DNA of 64,000 nt from an uncultured Oscillospiraceae bacterium. GTDB lineage: Bacteria; Bacillota; Clostridia; Oscillospirales; Oscillospiraceae. Location: assembly GCA_947626845.1 (NCBI GenBank), contig CANQTW010000006.1, positions 39,361 to 103,360 of the forward strand, in the 5' to 3' direction. Every line of letters begins with the position of its first letter. The first letter of the stretch is position 1. The notes under the pieces are model-generated. The model did not search any database, had not been told where the DNA came from, and was given only the letters and a program-made list of their open reading frames with translations. A program made the position numbers and the translations under genes. Positions 63,622-64,000 of the stretch are shown one piece after another.

Positions 63622-63798
63622 TTATCCCCGATATCTAATAAACTCCACCACCGCCGATTTTGGGATTTTCCATCTGTTCCCAATCCTGAAGGCGGCGATT
63701 TCTTTGGTGTGGAGGAGGGTGAGGAGGCTGTTTTTGCCTATTTTTAAGAGATCCCTGCACTCCCTGAAGGTCAGTATTTCAGGTACACGTTCGAGCAT
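63622..63798 (-). CDS. excisionase family DNA-binding protein, 58 aa
   Basis: The minus-strand frame starts at ATG 63798 after ACGGGAGGTATGAATC and ends at TAA 63622. The product MLERVPEILTFRECRDLLKI is followed by GKNSLLTLLHTKEIAAFRIG, NRWKIPKSAVVEFIRYRG, the classic MerR-like excisionase fold (helix-turn-helix, then the GNRWRI-type wing). Such proteins bend DNA to help an integrase excise a mobile element, although many act as simple regulators. No integrase gene follows on its strand, where the downstream genes are convergent. Confidence 0.8.
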   Translation of the reverse strand: MLERVPEILTFRECRDLLKIGKNSLLTLLHTKEIAAFRIGNRWKIPKSAVVEFIRYRG

Positions 63799-64000
63799 GA
63801 TTCATACCTCCCGTATGGATTATTTTGGTTTATATCAATGTTCCTTGGATTATATGTTCCCGGAACTTTTCCATGCGGATAACCTGATGTTTTATATAGA
63901 CATTATATCCTTATCAAACTTTTAAAGTCTAATGGTGTGAAGTCAAGAATGCAATAAGAGAAAATTTGCGAAAGAAGTAGCCCAAAAGAGTAGTAACTAG

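Larger units (their letters stand above)
59798..64000. mobile_element. left part of an integrated island (right end outside window)
   Basis: From the tRNA fragment the base composition turns clearly AT-rich, codon use changes, and the genes are a Mor-like regulator, small membrane protein, lipoproteins and an excisionase, none typical of core genome. The integrase and the restored tRNA are not seen and would lie to the right. Whether it is a phage, ICE or satellite cannot be decided. Confidence 0.65.

Noticed and set aside
63704..63925. 73-codon plus-strand frame at the right edge
   Set aside because: It overlaps the excisionase gene in antisense and has no ribosome site.
1..64000. CRISPR array
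   Set aside because: No regularly spaced direct repeats with unique spacers were seen; repeats found are palindromic or dispersed, and no cas gene is present.

Overview
The window reads as a chromosome segment of a spore-forming, anaerobic, GC-rich Firmicute, most likely an Oscillospiraceae member (Oscillibacter / Lawsonibacter / Flavonifractor type). The reasons are a GC-rich core with Firmicutes gene orders (yqfC-yqfD-phoH, ybeY-era-yqzL-recO, aminopeptidase P-efp), strong AGGAGG ribosome sites, frequent ATGA/GTGA start-stop overlaps, sporulation genes, a GTP-dependent PEP carboxykinase, and many GC-rich intergenic palindromes. The genus is an inference.

Layout. 0-14.6 kb: the 3' part of an RNA uracil methyltransferase gene, a sugar isomerase, an XRE regulator, a BtpA-like TIM barrel, asparaginase, a flavin reductase, a beta-CASP RNase-like protein, YqeG, aminopeptidase P, EF-P behind a hairpin-rich leader, a zinc-ribbon partner protein, an ABC-F ATPase and a YdcF-like membrane protein. 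14.8-21.8 kb: an envelope block on the minus strand with four lipoproteins plus an MBOAT O-acyltransferase and its DHHW/AlgX-like partner. 21.9-28.2 kb, mostly minus: TcdA, a beta-helix surface protein bracketed by inverted repeats, DUF1284, BirA and a YlbJ/SpoVV-like membrane protein. 28.3-36.5 kb, plus: YqfC, YqfD, PhoH, an unknown protein, carboxypeptidase M32, YbeY, Era, YqzL, RecO and LarA.

36.5-37.1 kb holds paired tail repeats around a probable structured ncRNA. 37.1-44.7 kb: an exported protein with a degenerate transglutaminase-like domain, a YczE-type membrane protein, a GNAT enzyme, and a GntR (YtrA-like) operon with two matching palindromic operators driving three small membrane proteins, an ABC ATPase and an anchored extracellular protein. 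44.9-49.2 kb: a sugar-binding protein under a LacI/CcpA-type operator, a LacI regulator, 4-alpha-glucanotransferase and a LysM protein. 49.8-52.2 kb: a three-gene ABC-2 exporter. 52.3-59.7 kb, minus: MutY, MarR, citrate synthase, MarR, PEP carboxykinase, 3-methyladenine glycosylase and RsmA.

At 59.8 kb a truncated tRNA 3' end with its terminator marks an attachment junction. The rest of the window is a visibly more AT-rich island with a Mor-like regulator, small membrane and lipoproteins and an excisionase; no integrase is in view.

Several dispersed repeat families run through the intergenic spaces: R1 (short GC palindromes), R2 (a transcript-tail module oriented with gene ends), R3 (about 105 bp, solo and nested inside R2), R4 (about 50 bp inverted pair around the beta-helix gene), MITE-1 (about 203 bp, flanked by duplications that include terminator hairpins in two cases) and MITE-2 (about 130-165 bp). 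Stretches above 300 bases without a gene are covered by the entries at 7404-8052, 36567-37066, 49156-49825, 53362-53714 and 59701-60320. Bases 63799-64000 hold nothing I can call.
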